64,000 nt of DNA from JAWLHU01 sp041690255 (GTDB taxonomy: Bacteria; Bacillota; Sulfobacillia; Symbiobacteriales; Symbiobacteriaceae), in contig JAWLHU010000015.1 in the NCBI GenBank assembly GCA_041690255.1, positions 139,487 to 203,486 of the forward strand, read 5' to 3'. Made by a program: the position numbers and the translations under genes. Shown here one piece after another: positions 16,341-24,020 of this stretch (within the stretch, counting starts at the first letter, position 1; each line of letters starts with the position of its first letter). The notes under the pieces are model-generated. The model ran no database searches. It was not told the DNA's origin and saw only the letters and a program-made list of their open reading frames with translations.

Positions 16341-17519
16341 ATGCCGCTGATGACTGTGCGCGATATCGATGTGAAGGGCAAGCGGGTCTTCGTCCGTGTT
16401 GACTTCAACGTGCCGCTCGAGAACGCGAAGATCACGGATGACACTCGGATTCGCGCAGCGCTGCCGACGATCCAGCACCTTGTGGCGAACGGTGCCGTGG
16501 CTGTGCTCGCCTCCCACCTGGGCCGGCCGAAGGGGAAGCGAACCGAGGAGTTCTCGCTGGCGCCCTGCGCTGAGCGGCTTCGGCAGTTGCTGGGGAGGCC
16601 GGTGGTCTACGCTTCCGACTGCATTGGGGATGAGGTTGAGGCACTGATTGCCAAGCAGCAGCCTGGCTCGGTCGTCTTGCTGGAGAACCTCCGCTTCTAT
16701 GCCGAAGAGGAGAAGAATGACCCCGAGTTCGCAGCCAAGCTGGCCCGGCTCGGCGAGATCTATGTGAACGATGCCTTCGGTACCGCACACCGGGCCCACG
16801 CCTCCACCCGTGGCATGGCGGACTTAATGACCGTCAAGGTGGCCGGCTTCCTCATGCAGAAGGAAGTCGACATTATGGGCAAGGCCCTCTCTGCTCCTGA
16901 CCGTCCCTTCGTGGCGATCATTGGCGGAGCAAAGGTCTCCGACAAGATCACAGTGATTGAGAACCTCCTGACCAAGGTAGACCACCTGATCATTGGCGGG
17001 GGCATGGCGAACACCTTCCTGCGGGCCAAGGGCTACACCACAGGCAAGTCGCTGGTCGAAGAGGACAAGGTCGAGACCGCCAGGGAGTTGCTGGCCAAGG
17101 GCGGCGAGAAGATCCTGCTGCCCAGCGACCTGGTCGTTGCCGCCGAGTTTAAGGCTGACGCCGACCGGAAGGTCGTCTCGGTCGATGCGATCCCCGACGG
17201 ATGGATGGCCCTCGACATCGGGCCGGAGAGCGCCAAGGCCTTCGGCAACGCCATCAAGGAAGCCATGACCGTCGTCTGGAATGGTCCCATGGGGGTCTTT
17301 GAAATGGAGCCCTTTGCCCGCGGCACCTTTGCGGTGGCCCAGGCGATGGCGGACAGCGAGGCCCTGACGATCGTGGGCGGCGGCGACTCCGTAGCCGCGG
17401 TGGAGGCCGCCGGTCTGGCTGAGAAGATGACCCACGTCTCCACGGGCGGTGGCGCCTCACTGGAGTTCCTGGAAGGCCGGGAACTGCCGGGCGTCAGTTG
17501 CCTGGCGACCAAGGAATAG
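16341..17519 (+). CDS. pgk: Phosphoglycerate kinase
   Basis: Transfers phosphate from 1,3-bisphosphoglycerate to ADP in glycolysis. 392 residues, full length. Signature segments: KRVFVRVDFNVPL, AVLASHLGRPKG, NDAFGTAHRAHAST, FVAIIGGAKVSDK, VWNGPMGVFEM and the nucleotide loop VGGGDSVAAVEAAG. ATG 16341 follows GAGAAAGGTGG. Unlike most Firmicutes, no gap or cggR gene lies immediately upstream. A small unknown gene and tpiA follow on the same strand, so the three are probably one operon ending at the terminator near 18758. Confidence 0.97.
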   Translation: MPLMTVRDIDVKGKRVFVRVDFNVPLENAKITDDTRIRAALPTIQHLVANGAVAVLASHLGRPKGKRTEEFSLAPCAERLRQLLGRPVVYASDCIGDEVEALIAKQQPGSVVLLENLRFYAEEEKNDPEFAAKLARLGEIYVNDAFGTAHRAHASTRGMADLMTVKVAGFLMQKEVDIMGKALSAPDRPFVAIIGGAKVSDKITVIENLLTKVDHLIIGGGMANTFLRAKGYTTGKSLVEEDKVETARELLAKGGEKILLPSDLVVAAEFKADADRKVVSVDAIPDGWMALDIGPESAKAFGNAIKEAMTVVWNGPMGVFEMEPFARGTFAVAQAMADSEALTIVGGGDSVAAVEAAGLAEKMTHVSTGGGASLEFLEGRELPGVSCLATKE

Positions 17520-17960
17520 GTGTCCTTCTTTGCCCGGCTCTTCGGTGGCAGGCGGAGTGATACACCCGCGGCGCAGTGGATTGCCCGCCGCCCGAAGGCC
17601 ACCCCCGAAGAGGTGATCCAACAGCACTTCGAGGCCATGGTAGCCCACGACCTGGAGTGGATCCTAGCCACCCTGACCCCGGAGCGAGCCCGTCTCTACG
17701 GGGGGCCCACCACCATGGACAAGCGCCGCCAGAGCGTGCGTGTGGCGCGTGTTCTGGGGGTGGAGCCGGTGCAGGAGAGGGCGGATTCAGTGCCGGGTTA
17801 CGCCGAGCAGCAACTATGGCGGGTCGATTATGATCTTGATCTGGTCTCCGCCGAAGATCGGCGCGACCCTAGCCTCTCAGAGGGGCGCCAGTGGGCTTAC
17901 TACCTGCTGGTCCGCCACGGGCCGCGCAAGCCGTGGCTCATCGCTGACTGGGGGCGCTGA
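17520..17960 (+). CDS. Small hypothetical protein between pgk and tpiA
   Basis: 146 residues starting with GTG directly after the pgk stop (no gap). ATPEEVIQQHFEAMVAHDLEWIL followed by beta-rich sequence (QQLWRVDYDLDLVS, WAYYLLVRHG) looks like a small NTF2/DUF4829-type alpha+beta fold, which is a guess from pattern only. No catalytic residues are obvious. The tight position inside the glycolytic operon argues that it is expressed with it. Confidence 0.7.
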   Translation: MSFFARLFGGRRSDTPAAQWIARRPKATPEEVIQQHFEAMVAHDLEWILATLTPERARLYGGPTTMDKRRQSVRVARVLGVEPVQERADSVPGYAEQQLWRVDYDLDLVSAEDRRDPSLSEGRQWAYYLLVRHGPRKPWLIADWGR

Positions 17961-17990
17961 CGTGCCCCGCTATTGAAGGAGGATGCCACC

Positions 17991-18749
17991 ATGCGCACCC
18001 CTGTGATCGCTGCCAACTGGAAGATGCACAAGACCCTGGCGGAGTCCCGCCAGTTCGTGACCGATTTCCTGCCCAAGGTGGAGGCTCTGGCTGGGGTGGA
18101 GGTGGTCCTCTGCACGCCGGCGACCTCCCTCACCACAGTGGCCCAGTCACTAACTGGTTCGAAGGTCGGCCTGGGCGCCCAGAACATGTACAAGGAAGCG
18201 CAGGGCGCCTTCACCGGAGAGCTTTCCGGCCCCATGCTGAAAGACGCCGGCTGCGGCTATGTCATTCTCGGCCACTCGGAACGCCGTGCAATCTTCGGTG
18301 AGTCCGACGCCCTGGTTGGTGAGAAGGTCCGGGCGGCCTTCGCTCATGGCCTGGTGCCGATCGTCTGCATTGGCGAGACACTTCAGGAGCGGGAAGCCGG
18401 CCAGACTGATTCGGTCAACCGCCGTCAACTTACCGCCGCCCTGGAGGGGCTCTCCGCCGAGCAGGTCGCCGGGTTGATTATCGCCTATGAACCGGTCTGG
18501 GCGATCGGTACCGGCAAGAACTGTGACTCGGGCGACGCCCAGGCGACCATCGCCGCGGTCCGGTCGCTCGTGGCTGAGCAGTTTGGGGCCGATGCAGCTG
18601 CAAAGGTCCGCATCCAGTACGGTGGATCGGTCAAGCCGGCCAACGTGGCCGAGTACATGGCACAACCCGATATCGATGGTGCCCTCGTCGGTGGCGCCAG
18701 CCTGGATCCAGTCTCGTTTGCGGCTATCTGCCGCGGGGCGGCCCGCTAG
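17991..18749 (+). CDS. tpiA: Triosephosphate isomerase
   Basis: Interconverts dihydroxyacetone phosphate and glyceraldehyde 3-phosphate. 252 residues. The N-terminal AANWKMHK holds the catalytic Lys; GHSERRAIFGE holds the catalytic His; AYEPVWAIGTGK holds the catalytic Glu and loop 6; IQYGGSVKPAN binds phosphate. ATG 17991 is preceded by GAAGGAGG at 8 bases. It closes the pgk operon and is followed by a strong hairpin. Confidence 0.97.
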   Translation: MRTPVIAANWKMHKTLAESRQFVTDFLPKVEALAGVEVVLCTPATSLTTVAQSLTGSKVGLGAQNMYKEAQGAFTGELSGPMLKDAGCGYVILGHSERRAIFGESDALVGEKVRAAFAHGLVPIVCIGETLQEREAGQTDSVNRRQLTAALEGLSAEQVAGLIIAYEPVWAIGTGKNCDSGDAQATIAAVRSLVAEQFGADAAAKVRIQYGGSVKPANVAEYMAQPDIDGALVGGASLDPVSFAAICRGAAR

Positions 18750-18757
18750 CATAAAAG

Positions 18758-18789
18758 GAGCCCGCTGTGGAGCCATCCACAGCGGGCTC
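18758..18789. terminator. Bidirectional terminator after tpiA
   Basis: Perfect 14-bp stem GAGCCCGCTGTGGA (18758-18771) and its complement (18776-18789) around a GCCA loop, between convergent tpiA and the MTH1187-family gene. Confidence 0.87.
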
Positions 18790-18794
18790 TTGCT

Positions 18795-19094
18795 CTAAAG
18801 CAGATCCTCTACCGCCTTGACCTTGGCCTCCATGGTACCGGCACGATCCCGACGGTCGTCGATCTTCATGGAGGTCGAAACCCGGACCGCCCCCGCGGCG
18901 AAGACCGCCTCCTGAGCCTCCCGGATCGCTTTCAGGATCAGATCGAGGTCGCCCTCCAGCACGGTGGACATGGGGGTGAGCTGCACCTTGAGCCCCGGGG
19001 TCTCGGCCAGTCGCTTATGCGCCTGCGCCACATACCTGCTGACCGATGGTGTCCCGGTGCCGAGGGGGGTAATCGAGACTTCGACGATCGCCAT
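18795..19094 (-). CDS. MTH1187/DUF77-family thiamine-binding protein
   Basis: A 99-residue single-domain protein. MAIVEVSITPLGTGTPSVSR, KVQLTPMSTVLEGDL and VRVSTSMKIDDRRDR are family hallmarks. Members have a ferredoxin-like fold, form tetramers and several bind thiamine or a hydroxymethylpyrimidine-like ligand; their role is still loosely defined. The start ATG 19094 has GAGAGGAG upstream. It stands alone and no thiamine genes are in the window. Confidence 0.85.
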   Translation of the reverse strand: MAIVEVSITPLGTGTPSVSRYVAQAHKRLAETPGLKVQLTPMSTVLEGDLDLILKAIREAQEAVFAAGAVRVSTSMKIDDRRDRAGTMEAKVKAVEDLL

Positions 19095-19212
19095 GACTGA
19101 TAGCGCTCCTCTCACGTAGCTCTGCGCCTCCAGTATACCCCTTCCCGCCATACTCCGGCAGGAGAATTCTGCCCGGAGCCGAATTCATGGCCCGCATAGG
19201 GAGGCGAGACAG

Positions 19213-20295
19213 ATGCTCTATCCGGAACTTGATACCCCATGTATCGTGATCGACCTGGATCAGGCCGAGCGGAACGTGACTCGCATGCAGGCGATCGCGC
19301 AGAAGGCCGGCGTCAAGCTTCGCCCACATACCAAGACCCACAAATCAGCCTTCTTCGCGCACATGCAACTGGAGGCTGGAGCGGCCGGGATCACCTGTGC
19401 CAAACTGGGTGAGGCGGAGGTCATGGCGGATGCCGGCTGTACCGATATCCTGATCGCCTATCCCCTGATAGGGACACAGAAGATGGATCGCCTCACCAGG
19501 CTGGCCGCCCGGGTGGAGCGGCTGACTGTCAGCCTCGACAGCTACGAGGTGGCCGAAGCGCTCTCGGCGGTGGGTGAGCGGCTGGGACGCCCCCTGGGGG
19601 TATACCTCGAGGTGGATACCGGGCAGCATCGCGTGGGGCGCCAGCCAGGTACCGACGCGATTCAGTTCGCCCGAGGTCTGGATCGGTTCCCGGGTATCCG
19701 CCTGACCGGCGTCATGAGCCATGCCGGTCCTACCTGGAAGGGTCAGGATGATGCGGAGAACCGTCGCTATGCCCGCCAGGAGGTCGCCTGGTTGACCGAG
19801 ATCAAGGCCGCCCTTGGTCGGCCTGACCTGGAGATCAGCGTAGGCGCAACCCCGACCGCTCATCTCGTGGGACAGACCGAGGGTGTCACGGAGATGCGCC
19901 CGGGTACGTACATCTTCTATGACAGAAACTCGATGGCGCTCGGGCTTGCGCGTGAGGAAGACTGCGCAATGCGAGTTCTGACCACCGTGGTTAGCCAGAC
20001 CGCTGCGGGCCGGGCTGTGATCGATGCCGGCTCGAAGTCCCTTGCCATGGATCCACATCGCGATGGCGGGCACGGGCACGTCGTGGGGTTACCTCTGGTC
20101 TCGGTGGCCCGGCTTACGGAGGAGCACGGGCAGTTGGAGTACCCCGCAGGGACCTCGCTGCGAGTCGGGCAGCGGCTTGAGGTGATTCCGAACCACGTCT
20201 GCCCCGCCGTCAACCTGTTTGACCAAGCCTATGGGGTGCGAAACGGTCAGGTAGTCACCACCATTTCGATCGATGGCCGCGGGAAGAACACCTGA
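19213..20295 (+). CDS. PLP-dependent D-threonine aldolase / D-serine dehydratase-like enzyme
   Basis: 360 residues. The N-terminal domain is an alanine-racemase-type TIM barrel with the PLP Lys in KLRPHTKTHKS, followed by GVYLEVDTGQHRVGRQPG and GVMSHAGPTW. The C-terminal beta domain carries the zinc-site motif VIPNHVCPAVNL (His and Cys) of the D-threonine aldolase / DSD1 family. Such enzymes split D-3-hydroxy amino acids or dehydrate D-serine using PLP and a divalent metal; which one applies here cannot be decided. ATG 19213 has GGGAGGCG upstream. Monocistronic as far as visible. Confidence 0.87.
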   Translation: MLYPELDTPCIVIDLDQAERNVTRMQAIAQKAGVKLRPHTKTHKSAFFAHMQLEAGAAGITCAKLGEAEVMADAGCTDILIAYPLIGTQKMDRLTRLAARVERLTVSLDSYEVAEALSAVGERLGRPLGVYLEVDTGQHRVGRQPGTDAIQFARGLDRFPGIRLTGVMSHAGPTWKGQDDAENRRYARQEVAWLTEIKAALGRPDLEISVGATPTAHLVGQTEGVTEMRPGTYIFYDRNSMALGLAREEDCAMRVLTTVVSQTAAGRAVIDAGSKSLAMDPHRDGGHGHVVGLPLVSVARLTEEHGQLEYPAGTSLRVGQRLEVIPNHVCPAVNLFDQAYGVRNGQVVTTISIDGRGKNT

Positions 20296-20303
20296 TCAGT
20301 CCC

Positions 20304-21011
20304 CTAGTCCTGGACCGGGCTTCGGAGCTGGAGGCGAAAAACCGCCTGAACCAGCGTTACCTCCTGAGGCTTGCTCAGGCTGTCGAACCGGCAGGCGATC
20401 GCCCACCGTTCCCGCCGCCGCTCAACCCTGACCACCGTGGCCCGGATGCCACGAAGGTGGCGGCCCTCCAGCGGCTCGAAGCCGAGTACCAGCTCCCGAC
20501 CAACGCCGATCGCCGATGGGGTGACCATTCTCAGCCCGCCTGCGCTCAGGTCAATGCCGGTCGCCTGCCCGCCCGGAAATCGTTGTGTACCAGAGATCTG
20601 GTCGTAGTGGATTGTTCCGGAGAAGGGAGCCCGGACAAATCGTCGTCGCTGGAGTTGGTCAATCTTTTCGGGGAGGTGGAGGGTCAGCGTGGGATCGCCC
20701 TCCGCAACCGGCTTCGCTGCTCGACAGCGAAAGCGGACCAGACCCGCCGGTGCCAGGATCTCAACGCCAAAGCGAACATGTGAATCGAGCCGGGGGATGC
20801 AGCCGTCAAGTGCCAGGACAACCCCTGACGGGTCTGCCTGCTCCAGTCGGGCACTCATTTGCGCTACAGGCGCCTGAGGGGTGGCGAGCGTGAGAAAGAG
20901 CACCTGAGCCGGCAGGCCGCGCAAGCTGGACAGGGTTGAGCATACGGAAGAGAGGCCCGCCACCGCGTTGTTGGCGGTACGTCGAAAGCTGTGGGCATCG
21001 CTGGGCCTCAC
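20304..21011 (-). CDS. PilZ-domain (c-di-GMP-binding) protein
   Basis: 235 residues. The C-terminal half contains the PilZ signature: RRRFVR (the RxxxR motif) followed by GIDLSAGGLRM (the D/N-x-S-x-x-G motif), which binds cyclic di-GMP. The N-terminal ~110 residues form a beta-rich YcgR-N-like domain (VLFLTLATPQAPVAQMSARL). Such proteins act as c-di-GMP effectors, often on motility. No flagellar gene is near. Start is GTG 21011. The stop converges with the PLP-enzyme gene, 8 bases apart. Confidence 0.85.
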   Translation of the reverse strand: MRPSDAHSFRRTANNAVAGLSSVCSTLSSLRGLPAQVLFLTLATPQAPVAQMSARLEQADPSGVVLALDGCIPRLDSHVRFGVEILAPAGLVRFRCRAAKPVAEGDPTLTLHLPEKIDQLQRRRFVRAPFSGTIHYDQISGTQRFPGGQATGIDLSAGGLRMVTPSAIGVGRELVLGFEPLEGRHLRGIRATVVRVERRRERWAIACRFDSLSKPQEVTLVQAVFRLQLRSPVQD

Positions 21012-21113
21012 GATGGATCATCCCCAATCGACAAGAATGCCGCTTTCACACAAGTTTACCATCAGTTTCCTTTTTGGGCAATACTTATGCCGCAGAGATT
21101 TTGGACAGATTAT

Positions 21114-21142
21114 TTGACAACGGGTACCCCGTAGGGTAATCT
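21114..21142 (+). promoter_or_regulatory. Promoter of the CsoR-like gene with operator in its spacer
   Basis: -35 TTGACA (21114-21119), 17-base spacer, -10 TAATCT (21137-21142). The spacer holds TACCC-CGTA-GGGTA (21125-21138), a palindrome of the CsoR/CstR operator type. Confidence 0.78.
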
Positions 21143-21162
21143 GTTGACGGGAGGGTTGTGTA

Positions 21163-21444
21163 GTGAACATTAAGGAGCATAATCCCGGGCTGTACGAAGA
21201 CCTCATGCGCCGCATGAAGCGCATCGAGGGACAGGCTCGTGGCATCCAGCGTATGCTGGACGAGGGACAGGACTGTGATCAACTGCTGATCCAGTTGGGC
21301 GCCATGAAGGCCGCGATCAACCGCGTTGCCATGAAGGCCGCTGCCTGCAACATGGGCTTTCAGATCACCGAGGCCGTCAAGCAGGGGAACAACCCTGACT
21401 CCGCGGTCGATGAGGTCATTGAACAGTTTATCAAGTTGGGGTAG
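21163..21444 (+). CDS. CsoR/CstR-family (DUF156) transcriptional repressor with unusual cysteine pair
   Basis: 93-residue all-helical repressor of the CsoR/RcnR/FrmR/CstR family (RMKRIEGQARGIQRMLDEG). The first conserved Cys is present (GQDCDQLL). The classical Cu ligands at +25 (His) and +29 (Cys) are Asn and Gln here; instead there is a Cys at +24 (KAAACNMGFQ). That argues against Cu(I) sensing and for thiol or persulfide sensing, though other ligands are possible. GTG 21163 follows GGGAGGG. Matching operators lie in its own promoter and in that of trxA 1 kb away, so it likely represses both. Confidence 0.87.
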   Translation: MNIKEHNPGLYEDLMRRMKRIEGQARGIQRMLDEGQDCDQLLIQLGAMKAAINRVAMKAAACNMGFQITEAVKQGNNPDSAVDEVIEQFIKLG

Positions 21445-21475
21445 GACAGGCTGGATCTGTACGTATTAAGCAACA

Positions 21476-21499
21476 GGCGGAGGGGTTTTCCCCTCCGCC
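21476..21499 (+). terminator. Terminator after the CsoR-like gene
   Basis: Perfect 10-bp stem GGCGGAGGGG / CCCCTCCGCC with a TTTT loop, 32 bases after the stop. Confidence 0.75.
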
Positions 21500-21748
21500 C
21501 GATCTCATTGTCACATCCACTTGAGGTAAAACGGGTAGTTCTGCGGCACTAACCCTTGTGCTGACACCTCCATAAGCCATGCCTTGCAGGATGTGCCGCC
21601 ATATTCCGTGTGGACCGGGAGGAGCCGGATCCGCCCGAAATCCGCACGTCTCGCAGGTTCGTATCGCTCGCATGAGCCATTCCACCAAACCCACCCCTCG
21701 GCGCGCGGAAACATTTGTGAGAAAGGGCGCGCAGCACAGAAAAAGGTT

Positions 21749-21778
21749 CGGCGGAGGGATCTTGAAATCCCTCCGCCG
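21749..21778 (-). terminator. Terminator after trxA
   Basis: Perfect 12-bp stem (21749-21760 with 21767-21778). On the minus strand it follows the trxA stop and is followed by AACCTTTTT. Confidence 0.82.
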
Positions 21779-21784
21779 TTTGGA

Positions 21785-22132
21785 TTAGGCTGTGGTAGAA
21801 AGCTGCTCCAGGGCACCGTCCAGGATCTTGAACATCTCGTTCTTCGGGCGGAACCCGACCAGCTGGCCGACGGCCTTGCCCTTGTGGAAAAGGATCATGG
21901 TCGGGATCGACATGACGCCGAACTGGCCGGCGTACTGTTGCTCCTCGTCCACGTTCAGCTTGGCAATCGTGATCTTGTCACCGCGCTCCTTGGCGTAGTC
22001 CTCAAGGACGGGCCCGATCATCTTGCAGGGGCCGCACCAGGGCGCCCAAAAATCGACCAGAACGGGGAGATCGGAATCCAGGACCTCCTTCTTGAAGGTC
22101 GCATCGGTAATCTTGATCGGCTGGTTCGCCAT
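21785..22132 (-). CDS. trxA: Thioredoxin
   Basis: 115 residues with the thioredoxin fold and the WCGPCK redox centre (after VDFWAP), plus the cis-Pro loop VMSIPTMILFHKG. It reduces protein disulfides using electrons from thioredoxin reductase. ATG 22132 is preceded by GAGGAGGCG. Its promoter contains the same TACCC-N4-GGGTA palindrome as that of the CsoR-like repressor gene, which suggests thiol-stress induction. No thioredoxin reductase gene is in the window. Confidence 0.95.
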   Translation of the reverse strand: MANQPIKITDATFKKEVLDSDLPVLVDFWAPWCGPCKMIGPVLEDYAKERGDKITIAKLNVDEEQQYAGQFGVMSIPTMILFHKGKAVGQLVGFRPKNEMFKILDGALEQLSTTA

Positions 22133-22155
22133 GTGAAATCGCCTCCTCGTAATAC

Positions 22156-22184
22156 ATATACCCGGTAGGGTACCTTACGTCAAT
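22156..22184 (-). promoter_or_regulatory. trxA promoter with CsoR-type operator in its spacer
   Basis: Reading the minus strand: -35 TTGACG (22184-22179), 17-base spacer, -10 TATATG (22161-22156). The plus-strand palindrome TACCC-GGTA-GGGTA (22160-22173) fills the spacer, in the same layout as at 21114-21142. Confidence 0.78.
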
Positions 22185-22416
22185 AGGACGATGGGGCTAT
22201 TCTACCAGATACGGGCCTACGACATTTTCGCGATACGATTTGCAGGGGAACAGACTTCCATTGCCGAAGAGGACTTTGGTAAAATAGCTTTGCATAAGTC
22301 TTGCCTCTCCTCGGCGGGAGAACCAGGCGATCACTGCCGGGCAAATCGTGGTTCGCGCTTACAGAGTGGCGCTTGTGGCAGACTAGCATTGGACGTTTTG
22401 GGAGGTGACCCGGACC

Positions 22417-23955
22417 TTGGCTGCATATCGCGGACCTGTGGCGCTGATTGTGTTGGATGGGTGGGGCCTGAACCCCGACACCCGGGCCAACGCGGTTGCG
22501 ATGGCGAAGCATCCGAACTATGACCGGTACATGGCACGATATCCGCACACGACCTTGACCGCATCGGGTGAGGCGGTCGGCCTTCTCCCCGGTCAGATGG
22601 GTGACTCCAACGTGGGTCACCTGAACCTCGGCGCGGGGCGGATTGTCTACCAGACTCTCGTGCGGATCTGGCGCACAATCCGGGATGGCTCTTTCTATGA
22701 TCTGCCGGCCTGGCGGATCGCCATTGATCAGGCGAAGCAAGGTGGGGCGCTCCATGTCATGGGCCTCGTCTCCGACGGTGGCGTCCATAGCCACATTGAC
22801 CACCTGCTTGCGCTGATCGACCTGGCGAAGCGGGCGGGGGTACCGAAACTGTATATTCATGCCTTCCTGGACGGCCGGGACGTGCCGCCCAAGTCGGCCC
22901 GCGGCTTCCTGGCAACCGTCGAGGAGAAGCTGAAGGAAGTGGGCCTCGGTCAGATCGCCACCGTGGCAGGACGCTACTACGCCATGGACCGTGACAAGCG
23001 GTGGGAGCGAGTCGAGAAGGCCTTCCTGACCCTGACCCAGGGAGAGGGCGAGCGTGCCACGTCGGCTGACGCAGCGGTCACCAGCGCCTACGACCGCGGG
23101 GAGACCGACGAGTTCGTCCTGCCGACCGTGATCGATGGGGTCAACGGAAAAATCGGCCCCGACGACGGCCTGATCTTCTTCAACTTCCGGCCGGACCGGG
23201 CTCGTGAGATTGTCCGTGCCCTGCACGAGACCCATTTTGATGGCTTCAAGCGGCCCGAGGGTTTCAGGCCGATGCCGCTGGTCTCCATGACCCAGTATGA
23301 CCAGACCTTCGACAAGATCCCGACCGCTTTCGGGCCGGAGTTTGTGGATGTCCCCATGGGCCAGGTGGTGGCCGATGCCGGCCTTCGGCAACTGCGCATT
23401 GCCGAGACCGAGAAGTACCCGCACGTCACCTACTTCTTCAACGGTGGCGAGGAGCGGCAGTTCCCGGGTGAGGAGCGAGTGATGATCCCCTCGCCGAAGG
23501 TGGCTACCTACGATTTGAAGCCGGAGATGTCGGCCTACGAGATCGCTGCTGAGGCGGTCAAGTGGATCGAACAGGATAAGGTGGACTTCATGGTCCTGAA
23601 CTTCGCCAATCCGGATATGGTTGGCCACACCGGCGTTCTGGAGGCCGGCATCAGGGCCGTTGAGGTGGTCGATGAGTGCCTGGGTAAGGTGGCCGATGCG
23701 CTCCTCGCCAAGGGTGGTGCAGCGATCGTCCTCGCCGACCACGGCAACTGCGACCAGATGGTCGACTATGAGACCGGCAACCCGCACACCAACCACACCC
23801 TCTTCCCCGTCCCGTGCCTTCTGATCGATGACACCCGGCTGGATGCGAAGCTGAGCGAGGGCGTTCTGGCGAATGTCGCTCCGACCCTGCTGGAGATCAT
23901 TGGTCTGGCAAAGCCCCCGCAAATGGATGCCGGCTCCCTTTTGGTCAAAGGGTAA
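22417..23955 (+). CDS. gpmI: 2,3-bisphosphoglycerate-independent phosphoglycerate mutase
   Basis: Interconverts 3- and 2-phosphoglycerate with two Mn ions. 512 residues, the usual length. The alkaline-phosphatase-type motifs are ALIVLDGWGLNPD, GQMGDSNVGHLNLGAGR (nucleophilic Ser), LDGRDVPP, NFRPDRARE and VLADHGNCDQM, with LNFANPDMVGHTG. The start TTG 22417 is chosen because GGGAGG (22400-22405) is 11 bases upstream; a GTG at 22405 overlaps that site. eno follows 65 bases downstream, so the two form an operon separate from pgk-tpiA. Confidence 0.95.
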   Translation: MAAYRGPVALIVLDGWGLNPDTRANAVAMAKHPNYDRYMARYPHTTLTASGEAVGLLPGQMGDSNVGHLNLGAGRIVYQTLVRIWRTIRDGSFYDLPAWRIAIDQAKQGGALHVMGLVSDGGVHSHIDHLLALIDLAKRAGVPKLYIHAFLDGRDVPPKSARGFLATVEEKLKEVGLGQIATVAGRYYAMDRDKRWERVEKAFLTLTQGEGERATSADAAVTSAYDRGETDEFVLPTVIDGVNGKIGPDDGLIFFNFRPDRAREIVRALHETHFDGFKRPEGFRPMPLVSMTQYDQTFDKIPTAFGPEFVDVPMGQVVADAGLRQLRIAETEKYPHVTYFFNGGEERQFPGEERVMIPSPKVATYDLKPEMSAYEIAAEAVKWIEQDKVDFMVLNFANPDMVGHTGVLEAGIRAVEVVDECLGKVADALLAKGGAAIVLADHGNCDQMVDYETGNPHTNHTLFPVPCLLIDDTRLDAKLSEGVLANVAPTLLEIIGLAKPPQMDAGSLLVKG

Positions 23956-24020
23956 GAATAGACCGAGCAGCGAACTGGTAGCGGGTGTAAGCGAACTGTT
24001 GGAAGGAGCATGAGAAGAAC

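Larger units (their letters stand above)
21445..21784. other. Intergenic region with two related hairpins
   Basis: No supported gene between the CsoR-like gene and trxA. It holds two terminator hairpins that share the GGCGGAGGG arm (listed separately); the ~250 bases between them show nothing else I recognise. Confidence 0.5.

Noticed and set aside
22180..23922. Very long open frame (580 codons) on the minus strand opposite gpmI
   Set aside because: It mirrors the codon bias of gpmI in GC-rich DNA, has no recognisable domain or ribosome site, and gpmI is certain.
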